Below are positions 36,383-44,932 of a stretch of 64,000 nt of DNA, piece after piece. Below the pieces are notes generated by a model. That model was not told where the DNA came from, searched no databases, and worked only from the letters and a program-made list of their open reading frames with translations. This DNA is from Pseudomonas izuensis (lineage in GTDB: Bacteria; Pseudomonadota; Gammaproteobacteria; Pseudomonadales; Pseudomonadaceae): positions 1 to 64,000 of the forward strand of contig NZ_WTFT01000014.1 in NCBI RefSeq assembly GCF_009861505.1, written 5' to 3'. The position numbers and the translations under genes are program-made. Each line of letters begins with the position of its first letter. Position 1 is the first letter of the stretch.

Positions 36383-37564
36383 ATGAGTGAACACCCAAGC
36401 ACCGCAAAAGAATTGGCCATTTTCCTGTTCTGCTCGACGGTCTACCGCCTGTTTTCCGGCGCACTGCTGGTCTCGTTGACCTGGACCATTCTCAAACAGA
36501 ACGATGGCGACTACCTGCCGTTGGCCCTGGCAATTTTCTGCTCGTTCATACCGGCGTTCATCACCCCGATGATGATCAAGCGCCTGTCGCGCCACATGAC
36601 CGGACGCCAGATGAGCAGCCTGTTCGTACTGTGCCTGACAGGCCTGGCGCTGATCTCCGGGTTCTCGAGAAACTTTACCCTCGGCTTGCTGATCACCAAC
36701 CTGTTTGTGTGGCTGATGATCATGTCGCTCGAGGCCAGCCTGGACATGTGGTTTACCCAGCTGCAACGGGGCATGGATGAAACCAAAGTACGGCGGATCA
36801 GTGGCGCCACCACGGCCACCAGCCAGGCGGCCCTGATGATCGGTCCGTTGTTGGCAGCGGGTTTGATGCCGATTCTGACCGGCATCGGTTTTTCCCTTGT
36901 ACTGAGCACCGGTTTCTTGCTGGTTGCGGGTATTTGCTACACGCGCAACGGCCTGCCCATGGATGTTCGCGAGAAGCTCGAAGTGGCGGCTCCCGCCAGA
37001 CTGCCGATGACTTTGTTTGTGCCGATGGTGCTGATCTGGCCGATTCTAGGCGCGTTCAATTTCATGTTGCCCGTGTACGTATCGAATCACGGATGGACGC
37101 TGTTTGAACTGGGTGTCCTTGATGCCGTGTTCGGCTTGGGCATGGCGCTGATCGGTGTGCTGGTCATCATCGCCAACACCGGCCGTAACCTGCTGGTTTA
37201 CCTGTCGGCGCTGACTGCGCTGGCGGTGATTTCCACCACGATGTGGTGGCTGATGCCGGACACGCTGTTTCTCAAAGCACTGAGCCTGTTAATTCTGGGC
37301 ATGGCCTTTGGCGGTGCTCGTGTGCATATCCGTGTCGCGATTGCCTGCCGCTACAGCGAAGCGGCCGTCGGTTTGTACGTGAGCAAGGCAAATGCCCTGG
37401 CAACGCCGATGCTGCTGCTGATCCTCAGTCTGCAGTTGGCAATCATCGAGAACGCCTGGCTGCTGCCGTTCCTGCTGGTGACCCTGTCGGTCGTGCTGTT
37501 GCTGCAGACCTCGGCGACGCGCTTTGCCCGCGGGCAAACGCCTGTCGAAGCCGTGGGCGCCTGA
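36383..37564 (+). CDS. MFS-like transporter
   Basis: 393 residues, about 11-12 hydrophobic segments; AAGGA 9 bases before the ATG at 36383. No strong substrate-specific motif, and motif A is poorly kept (IKRLSRHMTGRQM). Resembles MFS permeases found in biosynthetic clusters. Last gene of the candidate cluster; no further co-directional gene for about 370 bases. Confidence 0.8.
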   Translation: MSEHPSTAKELAIFLFCSTVYRLFSGALLVSLTWTILKQNDGDYLPLALAIFCSFIPAFITPMMIKRLSRHMTGRQMSSLFVLCLTGLALISGFSRNFTLGLLITNLFVWLMIMSLEASLDMWFTQLQRGMDETKVRRISGATTATSQAALMIGPLLAAGLMPILTGIGFSLVLSTGFLLVAGICYTRNGLPMDVREKLEVAAPARLPMTLFVPMVLIWPILGAFNFMLPVYVSNHGWTLFELGVLDAVFGLGMALIGVLVIIANTGRNLLVYLSALTALAVISTTMWWLMPDTLFLKALSLLILGMAFGGARVHIRVAIACRYSEAAVGLYVSKANALATPMLLLILSLQLAIIENAWLLPFLLVTLSVVLLLQTSATRFARGQTPVEAVGA

Positions 37565-37572
37565 ACGCCGAA

Positions 37573-37683
37573 CTACAACGGCAACGGCCGATCCTGAACC
37601 ACCCGCTTCATCACCCACGTCGACGTCAGTCTTTGAACATTGGGCAGTGTTGAAAGGCTGTCGTCGTACAGCCGCTGGAACGC
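37573..37683 (-). pseudogene. C-terminal remnant of an Lrp/AsnC regulator
   Basis: The last ~36 codons (FQRLYDDSLSTLPNVQRLTS... VQDRPLPL then stop) match the end of the Lrp/AsnC RAM domain, where 'L..LP.V....S..V...V' is conserved. Upstream, homology ends at a copy of the dispersed motif (37684-37710). The N-terminal HTH is absent. Confidence 0.65.
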
Positions 37684-37938
37684 TAATCGGCCAGAAGCAA
37701 CCGCTGGACGGAGCGATAGCAAATGAGTAGCTATGCTTGGTCTACTGCCGGAACTGATTGAGCAGATCGGGCTTTGCGTCGATGGTGTATCAACCCCATC
37801 AGCGATCACCCGACTGTCACAATGCCCGGCCTGGTCAGGGATAGACGACAGAACAAGGAATGCTATCCACCAAGCCCGTGAAGGCGTTATCACCCCACTT
37901 GGGGTCCATTTAGAGTCAGGCCCAAAGAGGAGCCCGCC
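37684..37938. other. Gap with dispersed motif copy 5
   Basis: AATCGGCCAGAAGCAACCGC at 37685-37704 is a copy of the dispersed motif. The rest, to the DUF6632 gene, holds no supportable gene. Confidence 0.4.
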
Positions 37939-38343
37939 ATGACCGTAGTCGATCGCCTCAGGTATTTGCGCGTCGTTCTGGTTTTGGCTGGCCTCGCGTG
38001 CCTTGCTCTCTACCCGCTTATGTTGTTCTGGCCGTCCGGCTGGGCCTGGCACGTCGGTCACTCGGACTACCCGATGATGATCGTTGGCATCTACGCCACA
38101 CTTGGCGTGTTCTTGATCCTGGCCGCGCGTGATCCATTAGCCAATCTGAGCCTGATCTGGTTCACCGTGTGGTCCAGCGCCGTACACGGAGGCGTCATGG
38201 CCGCCCAGGCGATCACCCAGCCGGGGCAAATGGGGCACTTGGCAGGTGACGTGCCGGCGCTCTTCATCGTGGCGGTTGCCTTGGCCATCTTGACGCCCCG
38301 CTCGCCATTGGCCGCTTGGCCCCGGACACCCAATGGGGCCTGA
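37939..38343 (+). CDS. DUF6632 small membrane protein
   Basis: 134 residues with four hydrophobic segments. Family pattern: LACLALYPLMLFWP, YPMMIVGIYATLGVFLILAARDPLANLSLIWFTVWSSAVHGGVMAAQA. Function of the family unknown. Converges with the DMT transporter gene at 38397, 53 bases away. Confidence 0.8.
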   Translation: MTVVDRLRYLRVVLVLAGLACLALYPLMLFWPSGWAWHVGHSDYPMMIVGIYATLGVFLILAARDPLANLSLIWFTVWSSAVHGGVMAAQAITQPGQMGHLAGDVPALFIVAVALAILTPRSPLAAWPRTPNGA

Positions 38344-38396
38344 GAGCCCGTTTGACTGTCAGGATCGGGACGAAAATCGCGTCGCAGCGAACGTTG

Positions 38397-39287
38397 TTAG
38401 CGTTGCTGATTGGAAGTCTGGATCACATACACACCAAGGAGAATTGCACTCATGGCGATCAGATCCATCACCCGCAGTGCCTCTCCCACAAGTAGCCCGA
38501 TCAGCAGCGCCACAACCGGCGGCAGGTAGGTCACTGTAGAGGCTTGCACCGCTCCCATGCGCTGTACGATGAAGTAATAGAGGACGTAAGCGACCCCAGT
38601 GCCTGTCAGTCCGAGACCCAGGACGAGTCCGGCCAGGGCGACACCACTTTGACCGATGTTGCCCAAGCCCGAATAGGGCGTCATCACCGCGAGAATGAAC
38701 AGTGCCAACCCGACCTGATACGTGGACAACGCGAGGGGCGTGATGTCCAGATTGGACATGAAACGCCTGGCATAGACGAACGAGCTTCCGAGGCTGAGCG
38801 ACCCCAGAATCATGTAGCCCACGCCCCACAAATCAAGCCCGCCAGCACCGGTATTCCAAGGGCGAGCGATCATCAGTACGCCCAGGAATCCCAATACCAC
38901 GCCGACGATTTTTCTGGCATTGATCGACTCTTGCTTTAGAAACAGCGCCGTCAGCACAAATGTAAAAAGCGGGATGGCGCCACTGAGCATGCCGGCGACA
39001 CTGGACGGCAGCAGTGCGGTGCCCTTTGCGAAGGCGTAGTAATACAACGCAGTCGCCAATATCGACATGACCAGGAAATGGGGCCAGTGGCGCAGGTGTT
39101 GCTTGCGCAGGACGCCGCGATAGAGCGCGAGCGCCAGGATCGGGAAGAAACCGAACAGCACGCGCAGGAACACGATCTGGATCGGACTGATCAGCTCGGC
39201 CGCCCACTTCATGAAAATGAAATTGCTGCCCCAGATCAGGCCCAGAGATGCAAAGGCGAGAATGGCAGAGCGCTCTATCGTTTTCAT
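38397..39287 (-). CDS. DMT/EamA-family transporter
   Basis: 296 residues, about ten membrane segments, two EamA repeats (ASLGLIWGSNFIFMKWA at the start; SLGSSFVYARRFM in the second). ATG at 39287 is preferred over a TTG at 39299 because GGAG lies in front. Divergent from the LysR gene at 39444, which is its likely regulator. Substrate unknown. Confidence 0.9.
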   Translation of the reverse strand: MKTIERSAILAFASLGLIWGSNFIFMKWAAELISPIQIVFLRVLFGFFPILALALYRGVLRKQHLRHWPHFLVMSILATALYYYAFAKGTALLPSSVAGMLSGAIPLFTFVLTALFLKQESINARKIVGVVLGFLGVLMIARPWNTGAGGLDLWGVGYMILGSLSLGSSFVYARRFMSNLDITPLALSTYQVGLALFILAVMTPYSGLGNIGQSGVALAGLVLGLGLTGTGVAYVLYYFIVQRMGAVQASTVTYLPPVVALLIGLLVGEALRVMDLIAMSAILLGVYVIQTSNQQR

Positions 39288-39443
39288 GCTCGACTCCAAT
39301 GGGTGGGTGACCGGCGACGATCACTCTGGGGGACGTAGGGTGTTGCCGTGGCAGGCGGTTGCCAGTGGCACAGAGGTTAGGCCCTTCAATATTTCCCGAC
39401 TAGCCGGTAAATTCGCAAGGGATCCTTTCACAGGAGAGAGACC

Positions 39444-40349
39444 ATGGACCGACTTGAAGCCATGACCATCCTGGTGGCCGCTGTAGACGCTGGCAGCCTC
39501 TCCGCCGCCAGTCGCCAGTTGCACATCCCCCTGGCCAAAGTCAGCCGCCGGGTCTCGGACCTTGAGGAGCACCTGGGAATGCGCCTGCTCCTGCGCGGCA
39601 CCCGCAAACTGGTTTTAACCGATGCCGGGCACGACTACGTCGCCTCATGCCGGCGGATCCTGGAGGAGATTGCGCAAGCCGAGCGAACGGCTTCCGGCGA
39701 ATATCGCGCACCGCAGGGAGAGCTGATCATCAGCGTACCCACGATGTTGGGCCGCATCCATGTTGTCCCCGTGGTGGTGGAGTTTCTGCGAACCTATTCG
39801 GACATCCGCGTGCGCTTGCAACTGACCGATCGAAACGTGAACCTTTTGGAGGAGCACGTCGATCTCGCTCTACGTTTCGGCGAGCTGCCGGACAGCAGCA
39901 TGATCGCCACGCGCGTCGCGTTGCTTCGACAGGTGCTGTGTGCGAGTCCCGCTTACGTGAAAGTTCGCGGCGCACCGACGAAGCCCGAAGATCTGGTATC
40001 GCACGACTGCGTGGCGTACGAAGGTTTTTGGACCGGCAGCTATTGGGCTTTCGGTACAAACACCATTCCGCAGGCGATCCGTGTCTCCTCGCGGCTCGTC
40101 GTGGACTCGTCCGAGGCGGCGATTATCGCGGCAACAGCCGGGGCAGGCATTGCACGGGCATTCTCCTATCAGGTGGATGACCTGGTGGACGCGGGCTCGT
40201 TGGTCACTTTGCTGGCGGCCTATGAGCCTGCGCCTATGCCCGTCAATCTGATCTACCCCAGTCAGCGCCAAGTGCCACTGAAGCTGCGTGCATTCCTGGA
40301 CTTCTCGGTGCCGCGATTGAGAGAGCGGTTGGGGTACAAGAGTCCGTAA
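39444..40349 (+). CDS. LysR-family transcriptional regulator
   Basis: 301 residues: HTH (MTILVAAVDAGSLSAASRQLHIPLAKVSRRVSDLEEHLG), then an effector domain with DRNVNLLEEHVDLALRFGELPDSSMIATRV, typical of the DsdC-like clade. GGAGAG before the ATG. Divergent from the DMT transporter and upstream of the CMD-SDR pair. Confidence 0.94.
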   Translation: MDRLEAMTILVAAVDAGSLSAASRQLHIPLAKVSRRVSDLEEHLGMRLLLRGTRKLVLTDAGHDYVASCRRILEEIAQAERTASGEYRAPQGELIISVPTMLGRIHVVPVVVEFLRTYSDIRVRLQLTDRNVNLLEEHVDLALRFGELPDSSMIATRVALLRQVLCASPAYVKVRGAPTKPEDLVSHDCVAYEGFWTGSYWAFGTNTIPQAIRVSSRLVVDSSEAAIIAATAGAGIARAFSYQVDDLVDAGSLVTLLAAYEPAPMPVNLIYPSQRQVPLKLRAFLDFSVPRLRERLGYKSP

Positions 40350-40423
40350 ACCGTCGAGTAGACCCACGTATGACGTGAGCCGACGTGCCGACACAAACTG
40401 CCGGCCCCGGACCTCTCACTGTG

Positions 40424-40439
40424 CGCAAGGATTCCTCTC
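40424..40439 (+). promoter_or_regulatory. Shared upstream 16-mer, copy 1
   Basis: CGCAAGGATTCCTCTC, identical to 41980-41995. It lies 94 bases before the CMD-like gene and is followed by direct repeats GCGTCTAG at 40447 and 40471. May be a binding site of a neighbouring LysR regulator. Confidence 0.45.
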
Positions 40440-40532
40440 AAACCTGGCGTCTAGTCGTGATTTGCTGACGCGTCTAGCTTCTTGCTCCAGGCCCGGCCAT
40501 TTGTCGACGGGCATCACTGGAGCGAGAGACTC

Positions 40533-40874
40533 ATGATCGATTGGAAGCAAACGTTGCATGACGACGGTACCCGGCTGAAAGAACTGGCCACGCGCACCCC
40601 TGACACCCTCAAAGGCACAGCTTTGATCGCGGGAGCCGGTGCAAAGACAAACCATCTCGATGCCAGGACGCGTGAGCTGATCGCGCTGGCGGTCGCGGTA
40701 ACCACGCGCTGCGATGGCTGTATCGCCTTCCACGCCCTGCAGGCGGTGAAACTTGGCGTCAATGATGACGAAATCGCCGAGGCCTTGGGCGTCGCCATCA
40801 ATCTCAATGCCGGTGCAGCCATGGTTTACAGCGCCCATGTGCTCGACGCCGTGGACCGCTATAAAAACACCTGA
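40533..40874 (+). CDS. AhpD-like carboxymuconolactone decarboxylase family protein, copy 1
   Basis: 113 residues. Redox motif Cys60-x-x-Cys63-x-x-x-His67 (RCDGCIAFHAL), the AhpD catalytic pattern, so a small alkylhydroperoxidase is likely. GAGAG precedes the ATG. 23 bases before an SDR gene; the same CMD-SDR pair recurs on the opposite strand at 44881-46000. Confidence 0.9.
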   Translation: MIDWKQTLHDDGTRLKELATRTPDTLKGTALIAGAGAKTNHLDARTRELIALAVAVTTRCDGCIAFHALQAVKLGVNDDEIAEALGVAINLNAGAAMVYSAHVLDAVDRYKNT

Positions 40875-40897
40875 GAGCCTTCTGAGAGGACACGAAC

Positions 40898-41659
40898 ATG
40901 TTGAACGCAAAGACTGCACTCATCACGGGCGGAAGTTCGGGCATCGGCCTGGCGACTGCAAAGCTCATGTACGACAACGGCGCGCGCGTAGCCATCACCG
41001 GTCGCGACCTCGCGTCACTGGAAAAAGCCCGGCAAACCATTGGCGACGACGTCCTGACCCTGCAGGTCGATGTCCGCTCGCCGCGCGACCTTCAGGCGAT
41101 GGCATCCCAAGTCGAGCAGACCTTTGGTGGCCTCGACATCTTCTTTGCCAACGCAGGCGTGGCGTTCGTTACGCCATTGGCGACGACTGACGAAGCACAG
41201 TACGACGAGCTCATGGACACGAACGTCAAATCGGTCTTTTTCTCGATTCAAGCAATCGAACCGGTGCTCAGGCAAGGCGCTTCGATCATTCTGAACACTG
41301 CATGGCTCAATCATGTCGGCGTACCCGGTCGGGCAGCGCTTTCCGCCTCCAAGGCAGCCGTACGCTCCTTCGCGCGCACGCTGTCGGCAGAACTGCTGGA
41401 TCGGCGCATTCGGGTGAACGCTATCAGCCCAGGACTGATTGAAACCCCCATCCTGCGCCGCGTGGGCCAATCGGAGTTCCCAGGCCAGACAGAAGCCGAC
41501 TTCCGCAAATACCTCGAGGGGGCAAGCGAACACATTCCGCTCGGGCGCCTGGGCCGGCCGGAGGAGATTGCCGCGGCCGTACTGTTCCTCGCCAGTGATG
41601 CGTCCAGCTACATGCTGGGGTCCGAAATGGTCGTCGATGGCGGGTTTGGCGAACTCTGA
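40898..41659 (+). CDS. SDR-family oxidoreductase with altered active site, copy 1
   Basis: 253 residues. Cofactor motif TGGSSGIGLA (10-19), FANAGVA (83-89), C-terminal DGGFG. The catalytic YxxxK is not intact: Lys152 is present, but the Tyr position is Leu148 (AALSASK), and the usual Ser near 135 is Ala (LNTAWLN). Redox activity by the classical mechanism is therefore doubtful. About three quarters identical to the SDR at 44881. Co-transcribed with the AhpD-like gene. Confidence 0.9.
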   Translation: MLNAKTALITGGSSGIGLATAKLMYDNGARVAITGRDLASLEKARQTIGDDVLTLQVDVRSPRDLQAMASQVEQTFGGLDIFFANAGVAFVTPLATTDEAQYDELMDTNVKSVFFSIQAIEPVLRQGASIILNTAWLNHVGVPGRAALSASKAAVRSFARTLSAELLDRRIRVNAISPGLIETPILRRVGQSEFPGQTEADFRKYLEGASEHIPLGRLGRPEEIAAAVLFLASDASSYMLGSEMVVDGGFGEL

Positions 41660-42147
41660 TGTGACAATGCCGAAAGGGCTTGCGCGCTACCGATTGGCGG
41701 TTGCGCGCACGCTCATTTGGCGCTCTCCTCCGGTGTCCACCGGCATGAGCTGACCACCGTCGACTTGTCCCGCGATGGCGCTCGAGTGTGCGGGTAAGAG
41801 CAGCCTCGGTTCCAACGTCCGCTCGCTGCGCAGCGTTCGTTCTACCCTCCAAAACATCCATCCACGTCTTCAACCTGGCCCTGTTCAGCCCGCGCTTCTT
41901 GAGGATGCGCGGCCAGTTCAGTGCGCCCGTCCCACAGCGCGACATTGGTACGTGCGGTGAGTACCGGACTTTCAATCCACGCAAGGATTCCTCTCGAATT
42001 TACCGACTACTCGACGAGTCTGGCAGCAAGTAGGTTTTGTTCGTGCCCGGTCCTTAACGATTGGCTCCTGCGAATCACCAAAGCCTTTCATGGGGCCAGG
42101 CATATCACGGTGAAATTTCCTTCCATTTCAAAGCGAGTAGAAGTCCC
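41660..42147. other. Intergenic region before the Ohr gene
   Basis: 488 bases. No supportable gene; holds the second copy of the shared 16-mer at 41980-41995. Confidence 0.4.
41980..41995 (+). promoter_or_regulatory. Shared upstream 16-mer, copy 2
   Basis: CGCAAGGATTCCTCTC, identical to 40424-40439, 153 bases before the Ohr-family gene. Flanking bases are loosely alike (both continue to a CCCGG(C/T)CC stretch), as if a promoter region had been copied. Confidence 0.45.
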
Positions 42148-42570
42148 ATGAACCAAGCAATCAAAGTGCTCTATACGGGCAAGGTCCACACAGTAGGTGC
42201 ACGCGAGAATGGCACCGCACGCAGTCCGGACGGACGCCTGGACATCAAGTTGTCTCCTCCCGGTGCTGCCGGCACCGGCACCAATCCGGAACAACTCTTC
42301 GCCGCCGGTTGGTCGGCGTGTTTCGAAACGGCGATGAGCCTTGCCGCCCGCAAGATCAAGGTCGCCCTGCCCGCCGAACTCGCCATCGATGCTGAGGTAG
42401 ATCTCGGCATGTCCGGGGCCGAGTACTTTCTGCGGGCGCGCCTCAATGTCAGCGTGCCGGGCCTGGACCTGGAAACAGCCCAAGCGATCGTGGATACCGC
42501 GCACCAGACTTGCCCGTACTCCAAGGCCCTTCGTGGCAACGTCGACGTCGCCATCACTGTATCCGTTTGA
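42148..42570 (+). CDS. Ohr/OsmC-family organic hydroperoxide resistance protein
   Basis: 140 residues. Both catalytic cysteines are present: Cys58 (GWSACFETAM) and Cys122 (HQTCPYSKA), at the standard Ohr spacing. Ohr reduces organic and fatty-acid hydroperoxides using lipoylated proteins. No ohrR next door. It fits with the AhpD-like proteins nearby as peroxide defence. Confidence 0.93.
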   Translation: MNQAIKVLYTGKVHTVGARENGTARSPDGRLDIKLSPPGAAGTGTNPEQLFAAGWSACFETAMSLAARKIKVALPAELAIDAEVDLGMSGAEYFLRARLNVSVPGLDLETAQAIVDTAHQTCPYSKALRGNVDVAITVSV

Positions 42571-42681
42571 CGGCACCAAAGTAGACGGGGATTTCGGGTC
42601 AACCTTTCGATACTTGTCGCGCCTCGAAGTCGGCATCCGAAACCCCTCCGCCAATCTCAACGATTCCAAAGGTAAAGTGCA

Positions 42682-43134
42682 ATGTTCAAGTTCATCACAA
42701 CACTTGTCGCAGTGGCATTGACCCTACTCACCGCGAGCGCATTCGCTCAGAGCGCACGGGAAGTGCGCGGTGGGTCACCTTACGTTGCGATCGAAAACGA
42801 GCCCGCGCCGAAGCTGATCGTCGATCCCCCACTAGCCGAGGGGCTGGCCCATGGTATCTATTGGGCTCAATACCGAGTGGAGAACTTACGCATCGTCAGC
42901 GTGTTTGGAGACGCTGCCGCAAAGGTGTCTCCACGCATCGGGCATCTTCACGTGACGGTTGACGACCTGCCTTGGTGGTGGGCGGATGCAAGTGACAACA
43001 ACACAGTCGATATCGCAGGACTCAAGCCCGGTCCGCACAAGGTGAAGATTTCGCTGGTCGACGCCAACCACCGCGTGTTCCAGGACGTGACACAGGCGTT
43101 TGTCGTGACCGGCTCGATCGAGCACTCGCATTGA
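42682..43134 (+). CDS. Exported DUF6130 protein
   Basis: 150 residues with a Sec signal (about 1-22, ending AFA). Conserved core RIGHLHVTVDDLPWWWADASDNNTVDIAGLKPGPHKVKI, typical of DUF6130, with a beta-sandwich look. Function unknown. Precedes another exported protein on the same strand by 73 bases. Confidence 0.8.
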   Translation: MFKFITTLVAVALTLLTASAFAQSAREVRGGSPYVAIENEPAPKLIVDPPLAEGLAHGIYWAQYRVENLRIVSVFGDAAAKVSPRIGHLHVTVDDLPWWWADASDNNTVDIAGLKPGPHKVKISLVDANHRVFQDVTQAFVVTGSIEHSH

Positions 43135-43207
43135 CGACCCATCGCAACAGTGTGCCGCTACTGCCTGAGCCACGTAGCGGCCTTCCTCCGACTTCAGGAC
43201 TTTGAAC

Positions 43208-43795
43208 ATGATCAGACTTATCGTCAGCATTTTTGCTGCCAGCCTGCTCACCTCCGTATGCATGGCGGGTACCCGGAATGATTCGCAGGGGGCAGCCAGC
43301 CGCATTAAGGCCCCTGTGGCTTCTGAGTTCACGCAGACTCCTCAACTCCACGCCGAGGAATGCACGGTATGGCAACGCGAGCAGAGCTTTGCCCGTTCAG
43401 TGGCCACGCACGACGTCATAGCCTTCGCCGAGCATGTCGCCGAACAGGCCACCTTCGATGTCGGTCGTACCGACCCTGCGCGGGGTCGGGATGCCATCGT
43501 CAAGCGCTTCAGAGGTGTGATCGAAGGCAAGCAGGTCCGGGCGCGCTGGTATCCCACGGTGGTCACGCTGGGTTTGGCAGGCGATCTCGCCTGGTCCAAG
43601 GGACCGCTATTGATCGAGGATCTGGATCCGAAGGCCCGGCACCACTTCTTGCTCGACTCCTTCCACTCGGTCTGGCGCAAGGATGCCGACGGCGCCTGGC
43701 GTGTGCTGCTGGACGATGGTGGTGTTCCGCGGCCCGCGTCGGCGCAAGAGGTCCATGCTTTCGAACGCAACCGCGCCGATTGCAGTCGCGCCTGA
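43208..43795 (+). CDS. Exported NTF2-like (SnoaL/DUF4440-type) protein
   Basis: 195 residues. Signal peptide about 1-20 (ending CMA), then an NTF2-like cone fold: EQSFARSVATHDVIAFAEHVAEQATFD and a C-terminal VWRKDADGAWRVLLDDG strand pair. NTF2-like proteins bind or act on small ligands; no specific activity can be called. Confidence 0.8.
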   Translation: MIRLIVSIFAASLLTSVCMAGTRNDSQGAASRIKAPVASEFTQTPQLHAEECTVWQREQSFARSVATHDVIAFAEHVAEQATFDVGRTDPARGRDAIVKRFRGVIEGKQVRARWYPTVVTLGLAGDLAWSKGPLLIEDLDPKARHHFLLDSFHSVWRKDADGAWRVLLDDGGVPRPASAQEVHAFERNRADCSRA

Positions 43796-43969
43796 TAAAT
43801 CGCTGATGCCGCGCCCAACATGCCCATGCCGGGCATCTGTGCGCGGCTCAGCACTCACCAGACGCTTGGTGTATGGTTTGCCTCTATAATTTGGAAGGCT
43901 CCATATTTGCCGGGCCGAAATGATCCCGCGACGTACATTTGCCATGCCGCTAACGAAGTATTTCTTCCG

Positions 43970-44932
43970 ATGACTGCTCCCTCTTACCTGAACGCGTTGA
44001 AAGCTTTCGAGGCTACCGCGCGGCATCAAAGCTTTTCCGCCGCGGCTGCGGAGTTGAATGTGACTGCCGCCGCCGTAGGTCAGCAGGTGCGTAGCCTGGA
44101 ATCCTGGCTGGGGATTTCCCTGTTCAATCGCATGGGAAGCGGATCCTCGCGCCTGATCCTAACCGACGTGGCACGCGCCGCCCTTCCGGATATTCAGGAA
44201 GGTTTTGCGCGGCTGAATGTCGGGCTGGCGCGCCTCAAGGACGTGACACCACATGCCGAGCTTACGGTTACTGTCAGCCCGGCGTTTGCGGCGAAATGGC
44301 TGCTTCCGCGCCTTGATCGCTTTCAGCAGGCGAATCCGCAGATGAACGTCTTCCTGAATACAAACCCGCGTGTCGTTGACTTTCTCGCCGAACACATCGA
44401 TGTCGGTGTGCGCTACGGCGCGGGTAAGTGGCCAGGCCTTATGGTGGTGTCTTTGATGGAGGAAACGCTTTATCCGGTATGCGCACCGACTTATCCGTTG
44501 CTGCTGGAGGGGCGCCTGACGCCGGCTACTTTAGCCCAAAGCACCCTGATTCACGATGTATCGCTGACGCAAACGGCGGTGACGGATTTCCCGAACTGGC
44601 GCAGCTGGCTGGACGCCGCTGGCTATGCAGAGGTGAAGACGGAGCACGGCCTTCGCATCAACAATTCGGCTGCAGTGCTGCAGGCCGCGATCGATGGGCA
44701 GGGCGTAGCGCTGGGACGAAGTGTCATGGTTCATGACGACCTGGTCGCGGGGCGGTTGGTGCGGCCGTTCGGCGAGCAAAGCCTTTCACTGAACCTGGGC
44801 TATTACCTCGTCTACCGACCGGAGAGCGAAAGCCTGCTCAAGGTGCAGGCGTTTCGCGATTGGATACTTTCGGAAGTGGCTTACAGCTGGCCGAAACCGC
44901 CATCGATCACGAGTTCGGAACCAAGCATATAG
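43970..44932 (+). CDS. LysR-family regulator (GcvA-like)
   Basis: 320 residues. HTH in the GcvA style: LNALKAFEATARHQSFSAAAAELNVTAAAVGQQVRSLE; effector domain with FLNTNPRVVDFLAEHIDVGVRYG. ATG at 43970 begins right before the HTH; the frame upstream is not protein-like. Its last 52 bases overlap the 3' end of the convergent SDR gene. Confidence 0.92.
   Translation: MTAPSYLNALKAFEATARHQSFSAAAAELNVTAAAVGQQVRSLESWLGISLFNRMGSGSSRLILTDVARAALPDIQEGFARLNVGLARLKDVTPHAELTVTVSPAFAAKWLLPRLDRFQQANPQMNVFLNTNPRVVDFLAEHIDVGVRYGAGKWPGLMVVSLMEETLYPVCAPTYPLLLEGRLTPATLAQSTLIHDVSLTQTAVTDFPNWRSWLDAAGYAEVKTEHGLRINNSAAVLQAAIDGQGVALGRSVMVHDDLVAGRLVRPFGEQSLSLNLGYYLVYRPESESLLKVQAFRDWILSEVAYSWPKPPSITSSEPSI

Noticed and set aside
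35100..36464. 454-codon minus-strand ORF opposite the Tat-PLP enzyme
   Set aside because: Shadow frame; the plus strand encodes a clear PLP enzyme with signal and active-site Lys, while the minus frame has Arg/His-rich, family-free sequence.
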